Assembly: GCA_026874595.1 (NCBI GenBank)
Contig: CM049311.1
Coordinates: 17,135,676-17,199,675, forward strand
Reading direction: 5' to 3'
Length of the DNA stretch: 64,000 nucleotides
Origin: Sipunculus nudus
Taxonomy: Eukaryota > Annelida > Sipuncula > Golfingiida > Sipunculidae
The notes under the pieces were generated by a model, which saw nothing but the letters and a program-made list of their open reading frames with translations, had not been told where the DNA came from and did not search any database. Positions within the stretch are counted from its first letter, which is position 1. Each line of letters opens with the position of its first letter. A program made the translations under genes and the position numbers. Shown here piece by piece: positions 1 to 12,216 of this stretch.

Positions 1-2150
1 CAGACTGGTGGTGCCACCTGTATCTTTTCAATTTTTTACGATTTTATCTCTGTTTTTGAAACCTTAAAAGATGCGGTCTTCTGTTAACAGGGCACGAATC
101 GTAACGACTGGACCTAGAATCGTCTCTCTTGACGTGCTGAGAGGCACATTAGATGTCTCCTTGGAAACCTCATATTAGGTCTCTGTTACTCAAACCTACT
201 GAGCCATGGGGCTTTGAAGTACCCTCCAGAATAATGGAAAATTTGATACAAAAGCTAAAGTATCTGAACAACTAATGCATTGATCACCATGACTGAAAGT
301 CATCTGAGCTATAGCGATCACCCTTTGTCCGTCATCCGTCCGGCCGTCTGTCCAACCGTCCGTCCGTTAACAGGGCACAAAACATAATGACTTGACCTGG
401 AATCTTCTAACCTTACATCCGGGGAGGTTCATAAAAATTCTCCTTAGAAACCTGAAATTAGGTCTCTGTTACCCATATTCTCCGAGCTACGGGTCTCGGA
501 AGTACCCCCAAGAATAATAAAAAAAAATTGATAAAAAAGCTCAAGTATCTGAAAAACTAATGCATTGATCCAAATGATTTTTTGCATGCATACTGATCAT
601 GGACTGGTTGGGGTGCTAGCTGTATTTTTTCGAATTTTAATATTTCGAAATCACTTTCTGAATAACTAATGCACTGATGGCCATAATTTTTTTTCATGCA
701 TATTGATCATGGAGTGTTTTATCAGTTGCTGTATTAATACTGCTGGCGCCACCTGTATTTCTTCAAAATTACATGTATTTTTTTCTCTGTTTGAGACTTT
801 CAAATGAAATGGACTTCCGGCAGAAAGGCACAAATTGTAACCGTTGCACCTAGAAGCTTCTCACATTACATCCTGGGAGGTCAATGAAAAGTCTCCTTGG
901 AAACATGAAATAAGGTCTCTGCCATCTCCTCCAAGCTTTGGGGCTTGTAAGTACCCCCCCCCCCCCCCCCGGGATAATGAAAAGTTTGATACTAAAGCTT
1001 CAATATATGAATAACTAATGCATTGATTGCCATGATTCTTTGCTTATTTGGGGGTTTCATTAGTTCCTGCAAACTGGCGATGCCATGCACCTGTATCTTT
1101 ATGCCCATCCCTTACAGGGGAGGCATATTATTTCCAGTGCAGTTGTCTGTCAATGTCGTCTTCATCTGTAGGATATCTTGTGAACACGATAACTTTGAAG
1201 GGCTGCATATTTTCCGTCAAAATTTAAAACACTCAATTGTTCATATCCAAAATCTGGGAGGAGTTAAAAAAAACTGGTGACCTCGGCGTTCATCTTCAAG
1301 GTCAAATCTGCTGGAATTTTTTTGAGCCCCATAACTTTTGAAGTATTCCTCATTTTGTCCTCAAATTTGGTACACTTATTGTTCCTTCAAAGTTCTCGGT
1401 CGCTTTTGAAACCCGGTGACCTTGACCAGGATCTTAAAGGTCAAATCAGTGGCATATTATACCTATTGTGTTGTGAACGCGATAACATTTGAAGTATTTC
1501 ACATTTTGTCCCGAATTTGGTACACCAATTGTTCCAACCAAAATCACGAAATAGTTCGAAAATCTGTGACCTTGACCTCCTTGGTCAAATCTTCAGAAAT
1601 GTGAAATTTTTGTGAACCCCATAACTTTTGAAGTATTTTACAATTTGTCCTTAAGTTTGGTTAACCAATTGTCACTACCAAGTTCTCTGACAAGTTTAAA
1701 ACCTGGTGACCTTGACCAGGAAAATCAAGGTCAAATCATCTGAATTATAGTTATTGTCTTGTAAAGATGATAACTTTTGAAGTATTTCGCATTTTTCAAA
1801 TGAAGCAGTTGTCCATTAACAGGGCACAAATCATGAGTGTTGGACCTAAAATCTTCTAACTTGAAATCCTCGAGGTTCCATGAAAAATATCCTTGGAAAC
1901 TTTAAACAAGGTCATTTGCAAATTAGGGGAGAAAACATGATTTTTAAGCACCAAGTGAGTCAGATGGGGCACAAATTTGATCCATTTGGCCTAAAATCCT
2001 CATACATGACTTTCAGGGAGGTCCCTTAAAATCCCATTGGAAACCTGAAATGTCACTCTGACCCATTTTCTGCAAGCTGTGTGAAAGAACTTGATTTTTA
2101 CACTCAATTAGTTTGGTAGGCACAAATGGTCGCAGCTGCATGTAGAATAA
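1..2150. repeat. Diverged repeat array at left edge
   Basis: Several diverged copies of one block are seen. The phrase 'aacagggcacaaatc' followed by 'ggacctagaatcttctaac', a conserved 'ccttggaaacctgaaat' and 'aggtctctgttac' recurs near 79-190, 364-480, 808-920, 1812-1910, 1958-2050 and 2108. In the first kilobase it is followed by 'actaatgcattgat' at about 272, 560 and 1014. Spacing is irregular (roughly 290 to 440 bp), so this is an eroded tandem or nested array, not a clean satellite. No coding potential is convincing. Confidence 0.6.
1270..1760. repeat. About 140-bp repeats carrying GTGACCTTGACC
   Basis: Four imperfect units start near 1275, 1413, 1567 and 1707. Each has 'ggtgaccttgacc', then 'aaggtcaaatc', then 'cataacttttgaagtattt' with 'ttggta(c/a)ac(c/a)aatt' following. 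A related family occurs at 46230-46690. I associate this type of sequence with dispersed repeats of molluscs; that is recall, not a search result. Confidence 0.55.
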
Positions 2151-5100
2151 GGTCACTGTAACTTATATATATCTAAGGGCTGTTGGCAAAATGCATGATT
2201 TTGAGCACTCTTGCAGTCAATTGCACATTTTTCAAGGCTCCTTAAATTCAGCTGAGCGTCATGGCCCATGTCCACTTCTTTATTTATGTAGCTAAGTGTC
2301 ATTACTTTGTTGTTATGTTGTTCGAAGTTGGTTGGCAATGTGTCTTGTTCATGGATCATGCATGAACCAGGTGTCAACATGTCAACGTGACAGATCATTT
2401 AATATAAGGATACATTAGTTCAAAATAGTAAGTATGCAGGATTCAATATTGATTAAAAAAAAAGGCTAAACATAGTGTAACTAGAAACATTGTACATAAA
2501 ATGAAATATAAACTGAAATTAGGTAAGTGACGTAGTTGGCTAGTACACATTTGGATATATGCAGTTGCCTGAGGTGAGAGTCCACACAATACTAAGTTTG
2601 ATAAAACATCAGATTATCGCAAATCCATTTGTCTTTATTCAACAGTTTGGTGACGATATATAAAGACATAACTCTTGGTTTTCTTTCTATGATCGGTTTT
2701 AGAGAAACTAGGATTTAATACTGACATCTAGTCACGCAGTCTTTGTTTGGTAAACAGACAATATTCGCTGTGTTTACTCACGCGTATAACCAACACGACA
2801 TATATAAAAGGTGAAGTTTAGATATCAAGTTTCGAACCGGGGTAGTTTTGTTGGGAAACTGTTCTGTTATGCATAAATGAACTGATGGGGTAAGATAATG
2901 CGCATTTATCGCAAATGTTTATGTTCCTTCAAACACTCATTTTCTCATGTTTTGCACATACCATTACATATTGATCGTTTTAATCAGCGCTATATGGTTT
3001 TACATGACACTTAGATGGTGGATTCTGAAGAAAAATGTTAGAAATAAACATAAATACAGGCTCAGGGATGTCAATACAGGAGGGATGGAGGTATACCCCC
3101 CCCCCCAAAAAAAAAAATAAATAAATAAAATTTTTGCTAAGGGGGGGGGTGGTCAATTAAATCTCCCCCCCCCCCGATATTCAGAGAATAATATTTATAT
3201 ATTGGAAATGAAATATATAGATAATTAGAAATATAGACTTTGGTTCTATTTCTGAGTTAAACCTAAAAATTGGATATCCAACCCTGGTTTAGAATTTACA
3301 AATAATGAAAACATAATACCTTATTTTTCAAAACTCTGTACTTAATTGTAATATATCTGACATGTGTCACACAAACTATAAAAGATATATTATATATTAT
3401 ATATATATTATACTTATATATGTATGTGTGCGTGTTTATAAAATAAGTTGACCCATGCCTGCGAGTCAAACCCCCCCCCCCTTGAAAATATACTGACGCC
3501 ACCGTACAGACGCATCAACCCTCCAACATTACGTCATGTGCGGGCCAATAAAACTGAAGAATCCCTTTATGTCGCCTCGAGAGTGGACGTTTCGTAATTA
3601 AAAGAGGGAAGAGATGACCTTTCGAACTTTTATTGGAACATAAACTGCATGGTATCCAGTACTACAAATTGACACCGAACAAGTTATAAACTTAATTGTT
3701 CTAAATTAATTGCTGATGAAACGCCAAAATCATTTGGAAAAAGAATACAAGACCATAAATAATATGGATACTGTTACAATAGAGAACATTAACCACTTCT
3801 TTATGATAATTATGTTTGGCTATCTTCAAAAAAGTGTACGATTACGTCTGGGCACCGATGCTTGTGAACCAGGAAGGAATAGCATTTATTTTATAAAACA
3901 TGCAGTTCGACGTACGGTGAGTCATAACCATGATAGTACATTTGAATCCTATAGTATAAGGACATATTGTTACCTGGAAAACAGAACATAAATAGGCGAG
4001 AGAATCGTGGCAGAACTATTTATAATTTACTGAAGCGTAAGGTTACCTCATGTAAAACGTAACCTTTATAACCAATAACCGACTGTCACTCCAAGGTGCT
4101 CATGTTTAAAGTCACTTTATAGTCTAGTTTTATCCAAGGACCGGGCGCAAACATTTAGCTAGACGAGAGTGCACACTATAGCCAAATCTCCTCTAAAGGC
4201 AGTATATTAAGGCGAAGTAAAATAAAAAGATGAAAGATAACCGAACTGTCATCTTTCCCGGTATAGCTTGTCAAAATGCACTGTTGCATTGAGTGTTTTT
4301 GGCTTCATAATAAGGTCAAGTGAATTTTCTTCAAATAGTAACAACTGCCTTCTGAGTGAAAATGCAGGACACCTGTTAAACTATCCAAAACCTTTAATAA
4401 TCTAATTATATAAGAGAACACGAAGCATGAACCCTTCTGGTAGTCGTGACTAGAAAACATTGATTTACTGCATCAATGCATCTTTTCACGACGTACAGGG
4501 TTGTTCCTCAATGCAGTAGACCGTGCTTGTTCTTCCGTACCATTACTAGAACTTTTTTGCACATTTTGCCCAGATAGTGAAGTTCCCAATATAAACCGCT
4601 TTAACACCTTTATATTATTTATCTGCCTCCTAAAGCATCTTTTGTTCATTTATTGACGTGCACTTAAATAATCGTGATAGTTTAATGGAAGGGATATAAT
4701 GACTGGTTAAATAATATATTCAAACACTTTGTCCTTTATGCTGCAGCGCAAAATTCAATTAGGTTCCTGTTATTTTTATAGACTGTTAACGGATTTTTCT
4801 ACCCTTGGATTGGAACAGCCCTCAATGCTTCAGCCTATACTTAGAATAGAAACAGTCAGTGTCTCTGTTCCGTGACCTTCCAAAATGATTGTATCTGAAA
4901 AAAATCAAGAAATTATAGGCTTACGGATATGGCGTATCCTCAATGCCCAGAATCTCTACCCCAGTATTATTATAATAAATATTTTACCCTATAAAACATT
5001 AGCATCCCATGTTCGTTGGCTGCTTAGACCGATTATATCATATTACCTTGGCCAATGCAAAAAGTGGATACTGCGTATCCTTATTCCTTATCCTCATCGG

Positions 5101-5170
5101 AAAGTTCGTAGAAATTGCATGAATGAACAAGCCAACCAGTCAAGGTTTATCTCGACCTTGAATATTCATA
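2151..5170. other. Intergenic, no gene seen
   Basis: AT-rich sequence with a poly-C/poly-A/poly-G patch at about 3098-3175, a TA-rich patch at 3385-3420 and a poly-C run at 3471-3481. The short open frames show no recognisable domain and no splice context. It ends at the promoter of the stanniocalcin-like gene. Confidence 0.5.
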
Positions 5171-5172
5171 GG

Positions 5173-5177
5173 CCAAT
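5173..5177 (+). promoter_or_regulatory. CCAAT box of stanniocalcin-like gene
   Basis: GGCCAATCA lies about 75 bp upstream of the TATA box, a usual NF-Y distance. A second GGCCAAT is at 5050-5056. Function is inferred from position only. Confidence 0.45.
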
Positions 5178-5249
5178 CAAATCACCGACATAAGCTCCCC
5201 ACAAAATCCCCTTCGTGACATTCTGGTCTGAAGAACTTTGGAGGAAATG

Positions 5250-5257
5250 TATATAAA
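5250..5257 (+). promoter_or_regulatory. TATA box of stanniocalcin-like gene
   Basis: TATATAAAG lies 53 bp upstream of the ATG at 5303. This predicts transcription starting near 5280 and a very short 5' leader of about 20-25 bases. Confidence 0.6.
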
Positions 5258-5302
5258 GACAACTATTTGGGAGCTTGTTCAGATGTCGTATGCTCCGACA
5301 AC

Positions 5303-5372
5303 ATGGAGCGCGCCACCGTCCTGCTGGTCCTCGCCGTGTTAGCCGTCTACCTGTCAACATGTTCTGCACAAA
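5303..5372 (+). CDS. Stanniocalcin-like exon 1 (signal peptide)
   Basis: It encodes 23 codons plus one base, ending CAA A before GTATGT. The whole hydrophobic signal peptide is in this exon. This ATG is chosen because it is the first one downstream of the TATA box that is in frame with the signal peptide. Confidence 0.8.
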
Positions 5373-5709
5373 GTATGTAAATATATTTTTCGTTCAACAA
5401 CGAATTTTAACCTTGACTATATTTAAAAATACTGCTGGACAAATCGATAGGACGTAAATAAATGGTTTAAGGTACACAGTAATAAAAGTCAAACTTTGTT
5501 TGGTAAATTACTTCTTCAGAAAGTTTAACGTGAAATTGCTTCATAAGAAGTAATGCTGTTTATATATCAATTAAAGTTCAATTTCCATTATGACATTATA
5601 ACATAGAGAAATAAAAATTTAATATATTATGTACATTCATTTATTGAGGTTGTATATCATAAAATACAATTTATTATTTATGCTGAGAATATTATAAGAT
5701 TATATAAAT

Positions 5710-5786
<77 letters not shown>

Positions 5787-7414
5787 GAAGTTGAACTAAT
5801 ATATATTGATTTAAGGTTAAAAGAATTAGCTGTTCTAAGGCCAAAACATTTGGTTTCTCAAGCAGTCTTTCAGATTTGCTCTACCTTCTCGTCAAAGATA
5901 TCCAAAAAAAAAAACCTTCATTTGATCAGGGACAACTTGATATTATTTTTTTTGTTAAACAGTTAAAAGCACAACATAATAAAAGGATATTTTATCGCGG
6001 CTTTATAGCGGCTTGAGCGAAAAATGTGTACTTAAATAGTAATAAATATTATTTGGTGGGTTGCGTCAAAACTGACGCGCTCGGTGCTTGAGAAAATATC
6101 TTTTTCGATCTAATAAGATTTTTCTTGTCAATTAAACTAAATGCAGATAAGATTAAGATACAAGCAAATTTAATTTCCATATTACTTATTTAAATATTTA
6201 AAATCACTTCGAAAATGATAAAATTCTTAGTCAGTTACTGTATCGGGATGGCAAAACTCTAAATTGAAATTTGAATCAAGCACCAGAATGAAAGTTCAGG
6301 TCATGAACAATAGATGAGATCATTATACCATTATTAACAAAGGCTTAAAAGTATATTTTCATGGTAAATAAAAAAAGTCTAATTTTGGAAATAACATTTG
6401 GCACACTTTTCGTTTTGAAACAGGGTGCAATCTGTACAGTTACGCCAGTAGGGGAGACTGCTCCTTCTACAGATGCCTTGAGTCGCAGAAGTTTTGCGGT
6501 AGCGGTGGTTATGCCATTGGTTACGGCTACAAGTACTGTACACGCTTCAGTACGTACATCAGTTACTTCAACAGCGCGGTGAGTGGTTATTTTCTAATAA
6601 CAAATGTGCACGTGTCTGTATGTAGTCCACCGTATACCTCGGTCGTCTTTTTGTTCGCGATGGTTTCAAATTAGCGATATTCGCGTGAGGAATATATTTC
6701 CGAAAATTAAACCTTCGTGCACATGACGCCCGAAGTATTATACTCTTCCCTCACAGGCGTCGCATATACATTGTCTGTGCTTGAAGAGCCAAGAGGTAAT
6801 AGTTTGATTTTATTGATATTACCAGATGTTAATGTTTTATTTTATCCGTAAATATAAGATTAATATAATGTATCATACATACTAAGGCTGTTAATTGTGA
6901 GGGCCTTTAGAATCGATTCAATTATCGATTATTTACCTTCGATTCAATTTTCGAATCAAATCTTACTAAAGTGGTAAATTTATATTCTATCCATTTTTAA
7001 GGTTCCTTAAGAAATATGTTTCACCAGATCATAATATCAATAGTAGATAGAATTTCTGAGTGTCAGAGATCAGCTGATCGAGTGTCATGACCCCAACGCT
7101 CAGTGGGTCGTTAGGGGGGTTATATTTTCCCATAAATTCTGAGAAACAGTAATGTAGGCGAGTCCATCACATCCTAGTCCGAGCGCTAGCCCGAGTCCAG
7201 GCAACTCAAGTCCGAGTCCAAGTCCGAGTGCCTGAGGTTCGAGTCTAAGTCCCCCTCCTTCGTATCCGGGTCATTCGGAACCCGAGACCAAGTCCGAATG
7301 CGAGTCCAGTTCAAAAATCAAAGAATCTTTAAATGGAAATTTGAGATATCCATATGTATTTTAATGTAATTTTACACATGTTTTTTACTTTAATGTTTCT
7401 TTAAATCTAGCTTG

Positions 7415-7460
<46 letters not shown>

Positions 7461-10263
7461 AATCCAAGTCCGAGTCCAGGACCTTCAAATCCATGTCTGA
7501 GTCCAGGACCCTCAAATCCAATTGTGAGACCAGTACTCTCAAATCCAAGTCCGAGACCAGGACCCTTAAATCCAAGTCCGAGACCAGGACCCTTAAATCC
7601 AATTCCGAGTCCAGGACCCTCAAATCCAAGTCCGACTCATGGACCCTCACATCCAAGTGTGAGACCAGGACCCTCAAATCCAAGTCAGAGTCCAGGACCC
7701 TCAAATCCAAGTCCAAGACCAGGACTCTCAAATCCAAGTCCGAGTGCAGGACCATCAGTTCCAAGTCCGATTCAAGGATCCTCACATCCAAGTGTGAGAT
7801 CAGGACCCTCAAATTCAAGTCCGAGTCCAGGAGCCTCAAAATATATGTCCGGGTCCAGGACCCTTAAATCCTGGTTCGATTCCAGGACCCTTGAGTTCAA
7901 GTCCGAGTCCAGGAAACTCGAGTTCAAGTCTGAGTCCCTGAACTGAAAGTAGACTCGAGTCATGACTTATTTCTCGAAAGGACTATTGCAGCACCATCTA
8001 GTTGGAATTACATGAAACATACACAAGATCCGGTAATATGCTGGTAACATGTAATGCCTATGGGGTTATAAAAAGTATTATGAACCACAAGGCGAGACAA
8101 GCATGTCATGATGTGGGCTACTGTTGATATTTAATATCACAAATCTTCTATGTGGATTTTATTTAATCCACCATTCCTTCAATAGGACCAATGTGTGTAC
8201 GGATGGCCGTGTAGGTGTGTGTGTGTGTGTGTATACTGTGTGTGTGTGTCGCCACATGTGGCATAGCATCAGGTACCTCCTAGACAGTAGGAAAAGACCC
8301 TTTTGAAGATATAACCGCACTAAAGATGAAATTAACCTTCCCTATTCCCGCCATGGTAAGTCTCAACATTATGTGCGATTGACAGCGAATGTTATAAATA
8401 CGCCTCATAAGAACTATGAGTAAGCAAATTGAGAAATTACACATATATACATAGAGAATATTTTTAATAACATATTTACTGAACATTTAAAGATAATTCA
8501 TTATTATATATATCCTGTTTGTAGGGCCGACAATGGGTGACTAACGTTCGGCGCTGTCTGATGTATTCGCTCGCTCGCTACAATCCTGCTGGGCGCTCTT
8601 GTTCACAGATCAGAACATACGCCTTCAACAGCCACCCCGGATGCTATTTGAGGAGCAGTCCCGGATTCTGCAAAATTGCATTCAGTAACTGGCGGGGTTT
8701 GTACAAGGTGTTAGACTTGGGAGACTTCTTCAGCAGAGAGGCCCTGCAACAGGTTAGTCATATATCTCAAGGAATTTAGGTCACGATTATACATATATAC
8801 AGTATCGCACCATAGTTCATAAACTCATTTTTACTGTTAGTCTATTTGAGTAGGTTAAAAAGGAGCCAGAATGATTTAAATTAGATGAACATGTTGGCCG
8901 TCGCGTAATTTTCAGCCTTGTATCAAGGTACGGCTAGCCTATACAGTGTGGTTTGAGCATGTGGTGGACGCCAGTTCATTATGCAGAGTTGTAGGACATC
9001 CCAACCACCCCGCCACCACTAAAATGGACTAACCCATAACATCCCTTTGACAAATATGCTGCACTAGGATTAAACCAAGTTTGACCGTTACTTGCGTAGT
9101 TGCCTCTGTCCAGTTCGGAAAAAGTCATCGGACAAGTCACGCATCATTGAACAGGTTATTCAATAATGACACGTCAAAGGTAGCCGCTGGCCAACCTCAT
9201 ATTTTTGATTCACTTGCATTTTATTTTATTTTTATTTTATTTTCAAACATGTTTTACCAGGATAGCCTATTCAGCACATTTGCTGTTTTCAATAGGGTAC
9301 TGGGTAAAAAGTTAGTTACACATAAATGAAAAAATCTACATCATACAGATCAGACATGACATAATGCTATATCAAATACATATTTCAGTACACAGTGTAA
9401 AAGATTAAAAAAAGACACATAGTCGTTTTATAAAAGACATTGAAAATATAAAAAGTACATACGAAAATATATAAAGTACATAAGAATATATAAAAAGTTC
9501 ATTAGTACATTTAGGGCAAGTCATTTAGTTAGTTCAGTTAATTTTCCCTTCAGGGACTATCAGTATAATATGTTTAGGCTTGAAAAAAAAAACTTCTATT
9601 CCAAATTGGACAGATTTTGCGGTCATGTTGTTAATTTAAACAAAATTACTAGTTTTATATTTTTCGGTGGGAGATGTCATACACGTGTGGAGTGATGAGG
9701 TGATAGTGGAGGACCTTAACTGATTTTATTACAAATTACCTGAGTCAATAAGGGATAAAGTGATATTCTCTCAAGTAAAATGTTTGATAAAGATGAAGAA
9801 TATAATCAAGAATAATTTGTAAAATACCATGAATAATAAATTAATAATTTCCTTTTTCAGTCTGACAAGAACTGTGGAAAAGAACATGCTAAACCCAGTT
9901 CCTTACCTTTTCTGCTTTCTAAGACCCAGAAACTGTTGACTCTCTTATCTCTAATATATGGGTAAAATAACTCTAAAATTATATATAGTCTTTCGGAAGT
10001 TAGATATACTACACTGATTCGTAGGAAGGTTGATTAATCAAGCGACAGAGGATTTGAGAAACTGGGGGGGGGGGGGGGGGGGTTAGGCGGGGCTATGTTA
10101 ACATAGTCATGGTGTACAAAGAATGCCGTGTGTGCTAGTAGACTTTTTAAGGTTCAGCTTCCGTGTTCTTAATTGCTTTATTTTATGAAAACCTTTCATC
10201 GTTATAGCCTTTCTGGATCCCATATAGTGTGAGGAATATGCTTAAAGGGAATACTTCGTTTAC

Positions 10264-10301
<38 letters not shown>

Positions 10302-11442
10302 TAAAAAAAGCGTCCGATATTGGGACACAAACCCTGCGCCGAAAATAATATTCAAATTTGGTGGCCTGAAATGTTAATTAAATCTTTGTTATTCCTGAGA
10401 ACAATTTGAAAATTGAAATAGGGGAAAACGTCCTTGGTCCATGTTGCAGCGCTTCCCTTGTCTACAAACACAACGAACAACAATCATGGCCCCCATGCTG
10501 TACGTGGAACACCTTTTTAAGGGAAACGCCATTTACACGTGGAGTGACGACACGAATCGCACTCCAAAGATAGCCAAATAGTCCCATGCTACCTCCCAGT
10601 TTTAGCAAATGTGCTATTGAAAACCCATAAAACAATCATCCACGGGTTCTGTACGATTGAGTTAACAGCAAAATTTAACTTTTAGAAATTTTTCACATAT
10701 CCGTTATACTTTTCTTCGGGTATCCTGCGGACAGCACACGCACACAGAATCGAGTGAAAACAATAACCCTCGCTTCATGCAGAGTTAACAACGATAAAAA
10801 TCATATGAATAATATGAATAACATGAATAATAATCATTAATAATCATGGTATCCTTTGTTTTTACAGGTCTATCAAACGCTGAAAGGATGTTTCCGAGGC
10901 AAGAGAGACAAAGAGAGCCAAGAGATCATGGCAGCCTTTGAGAAAGTCCTCTTAAGTAAGTTTTACTTTGACTAACTGTACGGGCTTCGAGTTAATTTAT
11001 TTAGAAACAGTCTGCACTCTTACGGGCTACACTGGTGTAGATTCGCTTATATGGTATATAAATGGTGTATATGCGCCCATCATTAGGACTAGCAGCGACA
11101 CCCCAGCACACACTCAACAATACAGACACACGTGCATGCATTTTTTATTTCAACTAAAGCACTTTGCAAATACCTGAGACAGTTCCACTAAAGTCACCTT
11201 CCTAAAAGAAAATATGCAAAATCTACCAATGTGTTTTAATATGATAACTATGTTCTTTATATCAGACGATAGAAATAATTTCCATATTGTTTTTCCAGAA
11301 TAAGGAAATGATTATAAGTTAATAATAAATTATTGTTACAAAAAATGGAGACATCTGTATTTTAATGATTTTTTTATTTTGATTTTTTAATAAATGAGTT
11401 ATATTTAATGTATAATAAATGCTTTCTTTTATTTCAGGGTGA
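5303..11442 (+). CDS. Stanniocalcin-like secreted protein, 5 exons, 181 aa
   Basis: Join 5303-5372, 6424-6578, 8525-8752, 10868-10955, 11438-11442. All introns are GT/AG and the phases fit. Residues 1-22 or 1-23 are a signal peptide (MERATVLLVLAVLAVYLSTCSA). The mature chain has ten cysteines at 25, 36, 41, 48, 62, 86, 101, 115, 124 and 159. Intervals of 4 (36-41), 23 (62-86), 13 (101-115) and 34 residues (124-159) are the same as those I recall in human stanniocalcin-1, and the 'F..aGrqW....rrCL' and 'FFS' contexts also fit. Stanniocalcins are secreted glycoprotein hormones linked to calcium and phosphate handling. The chain stops 22 residues after Cys159, so the C-terminal region with the inter-chain cysteine of the vertebrate dimer is absent, and no N-glycosylation sequon is present. 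Family assignment is strong; the physiological role is unknown. Confidence 0.85.
5711..5783. repeat. (TA)n microsatellite in stanniocalcin-like intron 1
   Basis: A nearly pure AT dinucleotide run. The rest of intron 1 (5373-6423) is AT-rich with no further feature. Confidence 0.9.
6424..6578 (+). CDS. Stanniocalcin-like exon 2
   Basis: Acceptor 'ttttgaaacag', donor GCG|GTGAGT. It encodes residues 24-75 with cysteines 25, 36, 41, 48 and 62. The frame used (CNLYSYASRGDC..., ...YGYKYCTRF...) differs from the ATG-initiated frame that also crosses this stretch; only this one matches the family cysteine pattern. Confidence 0.85.
7170..7950. repeat. 27-bp minisatellite in intron 2 (CCAAGTCCGAGTCCAGGACC type)
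   Basis: The core array (about 7460-7945) repeats a 27-base unit 'tccaagtccgagaccaggac...' about 18 times, with a more degenerate run of 'gagtccaagtccgag' upstream at 7180-7310. Because 27 is divisible by three, long Pro/Ser/Gly-rich and Leu/Asp-rich open frames appear on both strands. They are by-products of the repeat, not genes: all frames stay open together and there is no splice context. Confidence 0.85.
7419..7459. repeat. (TA)n microsatellite
   Basis: A pure AT dinucleotide run just upstream of the 27-bp minisatellite in intron 2. Confidence 0.9.
8525..8752 (+). CDS. Stanniocalcin-like exon 3
   Basis: Acceptor 'cctgtttgtag', donor CAG|GTTAGT, 76 whole codons (residues 76-151). It carries cysteines 86, 101, 115 and 124 and the FFS motif at 143-145. 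Confidence 0.87.
8753..10867. other. Intron 3 of stanniocalcin-like gene
   Basis: This 2.1-kb AT-rich intron has a poly-G run at 10063-10083 and an (AAT)n microsatellite at 10265-10301. No coding segment was recognised in it. Confidence 0.75.
10868..10955 (+). CDS. Stanniocalcin-like exon 4
   Basis: Acceptor 'gtttttacag', donor TTA A|GTAAGT. It encodes residues 152-180 with Cys159 and a basic, likely helical tail. If the last intron were retained, the frame would read six more residues and stop at 10974, so the protein is short either way. Confidence 0.8.
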
Positions 11443-11662
11443 ATTTCCAACATGCCTGAGGCTCCTTTATAAATATACCAAATAACATTCAACGAATATC
11501 TCATATTGTATACTTGCATACTTTGAGTATCATTTATAGAAAACAAATGCATGTATATGAACGATTTTCCTTTGGTACGTTTAATTAAAAAGGATTTTCT
11601 TTAACAAAGTCTTATTCAAGCAAAAGACTTGTAGTCTTAACTGCTTTCTAAATTGCAATAAA
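11438..11662 (+). other. Stanniocalcin-like last exon: stop codon and 3' UTR
   Basis: After the acceptor 'cttttatttcag', the split codon A|GG gives Arg181 and TGA follows at 11440-11442. The rest is 3' UTR, with poly(A) signal AATAAA at 11657-11662. Cleavage is expected 10-30 bases further on. Confidence 0.65.
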
Positions 11663-11679
11663 TGATAATTAGTCTGGCA

Positions 11680-12166
11680 AATGTCTTGTTATGTTGTCTT
11701 GTCTCTGGCCACACCCACATACACACCTAGTTGCACTTGTCTCCAACGTTCACTTGTTGTTGGGTACCAAATATTCTGAAATTGACAACCTGATATCGCC
11801 TTCTAGTGTACTGTTTTCCGCCCGGTTGAATTATATAGGGGGGGGGGATGACTATCGAGAATACATATATCTCTAAAATAGCATTTCATGTTTTCCCATA
11901 TAGATTGTAAGTGCAATCCTACATGGCACCATTTTTAGTTATGTATCGGCAAGGTTCAGATATTGCAATTGGAAAGTGTGCATCCATTGTGTGCAAAACT
12001 GTTACCTCATGTGGACTGCCTAAAGGTACGCCACAATAATCGAAAAATATAAAAACATTTTGGGAATCCCGCACGTCGGAGATTATTTATCCCCTTCTCC
12101 CTATAGGAAATACGTCTCTTTAGGCGAAAAGTACGTAACATAAGTTAATTGCAGACGCCGTTAGGC

Positions 12167-12216
<50 letters not shown>

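Noticed and set aside
6361-6582. ATG-initiated 73-codon frame over stanniocalcin-like exon 2
   Set aside because: It is in a different frame from the one that joins exon 1 and gives the cysteine pattern, and it starts in the intron.
7390-7963. Long open frames on both strands (Pro/Ser-rich and Leu/Asp-rich)
   Set aside because: They come from a 27-bp minisatellite whose unit is a multiple of three and has no stop; no splice sites or start context support coding.
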